From Spirochaeta sp. (GTDB taxonomy: Bacteria; Spirochaetota; Spirochaetia; DSM-27196; Alkalispirochaetaceae), in assembly GCA_007117185.1 (NCBI GenBank), contig SKHA01000079.1, forward strand, positions 1 through 14,370: a DNA stretch of 14,370 nucleotides, in the 5' to 3' direction. Shown in pieces: positions 13,481 to 14,370 of the stretch (position 1 is the stretch's first letter; each line of letters begins with the position of its first letter). The notes beneath the pieces were generated by a model that was given only the letters and a program-made list of their open reading frames with translations, was not told the DNA's origin and searched no databases. The position numbers were made by a program, and so were the translations under genes.

Positions 13481-14370
13481 ACTTAACCGGGTGGACCTGG
13501 ACCGGTTCAACACACTCATCGATATCAACGCCCTGATCAATTCGGATTTTTCCGATCTCAGGGCTGTGTTGAATCGGATCCTCGAGTCTGCGATGCGCCT
13601 CACCGAGGGTGAGGCGTCCTCTCTCTTGCTGGTAAACCCGGAAAACAACAAGCTCTATTTTGAGATCGCTTTCGGGTCAAAGGCTGACCAGGTTCAGCAG
13701 TTTTCTCTTGAAATGGGCGAGGGGATCGCCGGCTGGGTTGCCAAGAACAACCGTTCCCTGATCGTTAATGACACCGACGATGACCCCCGGCATCGCCGGG
13801 ACATCGGCAAGCAGATCGGCTACACCGCAAGCAGTATCCTGGCGGTACCGATGCGGGTGAAGGAGCGTTGCATCGGGGTCATTGAGATCCTCAATAAGCG
13901 CGACGGCAAACCCTTCAATCAGGACGACCTCCAATGGCTTGAGATCTTTGCCAATCAGGCGGCGCTGGCCATTCAGAACGCCCGGACGTTCCAGCGGGTT
14001 CGAAACCAGGTGGACGTACTCAAGGACCAGATGAACACCGATCAGGGCTACCACACCCTGGTATGGGCGAGTCCGGTCATGAAGGAACAGCTGGACCTGG
14101 TTCAGCGTATCGCCCCCACTGACAGCACCGTTCTCATCCTTGGTGAAAGCGGGGTGGGGAAAGAGCTGATCGCGGAGCAGATTCATCTCAAGAGTCCCCG
14201 GAAAGGGAAACCCTTCGTGAGAGTGAACTGCGCCGCCCTGCCGGCAACGCTGCTGGAAAGCGAGTTATTTGGCCACGTCAAGGGCGCCTACACCGATGCC
14301 GTTGCGGACCGGCGGGGGCGGTTTGAGATTGCCGATACCGGCACGATCTTCCTGGACGAAATAGGGGAGC
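13476..14370 (+). CDS. GAF-domain AAA+ activator of the sigma-54 (NtrC/FhlA) family, partial
   Basis: The gene runs off the right edge; 298 residues are visible. Residues about 10-170 are a GAF sensor domain of the type used by NifA and FhlA-like activators (ILESAMRLTEGEASSLLLV; MGEGIAGWVAKNNRSLIVNDT; AVPMRVKERCIGVIEILNK). A helix (171-190) links it to an AAA+ ATPase: Walker A GESGVGKE (223-230), FVRVNCAALPATLLESELFGHVKG (247-270) and Walker B IFLDEIGE (291-298). The loop that normally reads GAFTGA and touches sigma-54 reads GAYTDA (270-275). The Fis-type DNA-binding end is outside the window. The start at ATG 13476 fits the domain boundary; an in-frame stop at 13467-13469 excludes earlier starts. 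The ligand is unknown. Confidence 0.88.
   Translation, partial: MGLNRVDLDRFNTLIDINALINSDFSDLRAVLNRILESAMRLTEGEASSLLLVNPENNKLYFEIAFGSKADQVQQFSLEMGEGIAGWVAKNNRSLIVNDTDDDPRHRRDIGKQIGYTASSILAVPMRVKERCIGVIEILNKRDGKPFNQDDLQWLEIFANQAALAIQNARTFQRVRNQVDVLKDQMNTDQGYHTLVWASPVMKEQLDLVQRIAPTDSTVLILGESGVGKELIAEQIHLKSPRKGKPFVRVNCAALPATLLESELFGHVKGAYTDAVADRRGRFEIADTGTIFLDEIGE

Noticed and set aside
12167..13651. Long open frame of 494 codons on the minus strand, opposite rpsA and the start of the activator
   Set aside because: It is the reverse strand of the six S1 repeats, with no recognisable domain and no ribosome site. Codon bias in this GC-rich genome readily opens antisense frames, and the plus-strand genes are unmistakable.
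1..14370. Search for CRISPR arrays, tRNA or rRNA genes, transposase genes, att sites and toxin-antitoxin pairs
   Set aside because: No repeat-spacer pattern, RNA gene, recombinase motif or small gene pair was found; all the sequence is accounted for by core genes and short control regions.

Overview
This 14.4-kb window is a dense, GC-rich stretch of bacterial chromosome that carries core genes. It most likely comes from a free-living spirochaete (Spirochaeta-like order Spirochaetales). The main evidence is the partial gene at the left edge. It encodes the long, repeat-rich N-terminal part of the roughly 900-residue GreA protein that is typical of spirochaetes. Other GreA proteins are only about 160 residues long. 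A divergent, enlarged PRPP synthetase and several spirochaete-style TPR proteins fit the same picture. Genes are packed tightly, with overlaps or gaps of a few bases. I see no rRNA, tRNA, CRISPR array, insertion sequence or phage gene, and no stretch over 150 bases lacks a gene or a promoter region.

Left block (1-2957): a two-gene minus-strand operon, TPR protein then giant greA (partial). It is driven by a strong sigma-70-type promoter at 2872-2899. The greA start overlaps the end of the TPR gene.

Second block (2958-6086, plus strand): rpe (pentose-phosphate epimerase), a secreted TPR/coiled-coil protein, a membrane-anchored TPR protein and dtd (D-aminoacyl-tRNA deacylase), all co-directional and closely spaced. 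The block ends only 4 bases from the convergent prs gene (6091-7194, minus), which encodes PRPP synthetase. Rpe supplies the pentose phosphate pool from which Prs draws.

Third block (7195-13450, plus strand): a 143-base divergent control region, then recA-folK-scpA-scpB-rluB-like-cmk-rpsA. Nearly every junction overlaps or is close enough for translational coupling. The operon combines DNA repair, folate synthesis, chromosome condensation (ScpAB), rRNA modification, CMP kinase and ribosomal protein S1. A perfect inverted repeat overlaps the putative recA -35 box.

Right edge (13476-14370, partial): a GAF-AAA+ transcription activator of the sigma-54 family. The motif that normally contacts sigma-54 is altered (GAYTDA instead of GAFTGA).

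I did not find a defence island, biosynthetic cluster or other obviously new multi-gene system. The most interesting points are regulatory or protein-architecture details: the recA operator candidate, the probable CTG start of folK, promoter boxes placed directly against start codons that lack Shine-Dalgarno sites (prs, rpe, perhaps scpA), tandem hairpins over the activator's start codon, the altered sigma-54 contact loop and the barrel-like insert in GreA.
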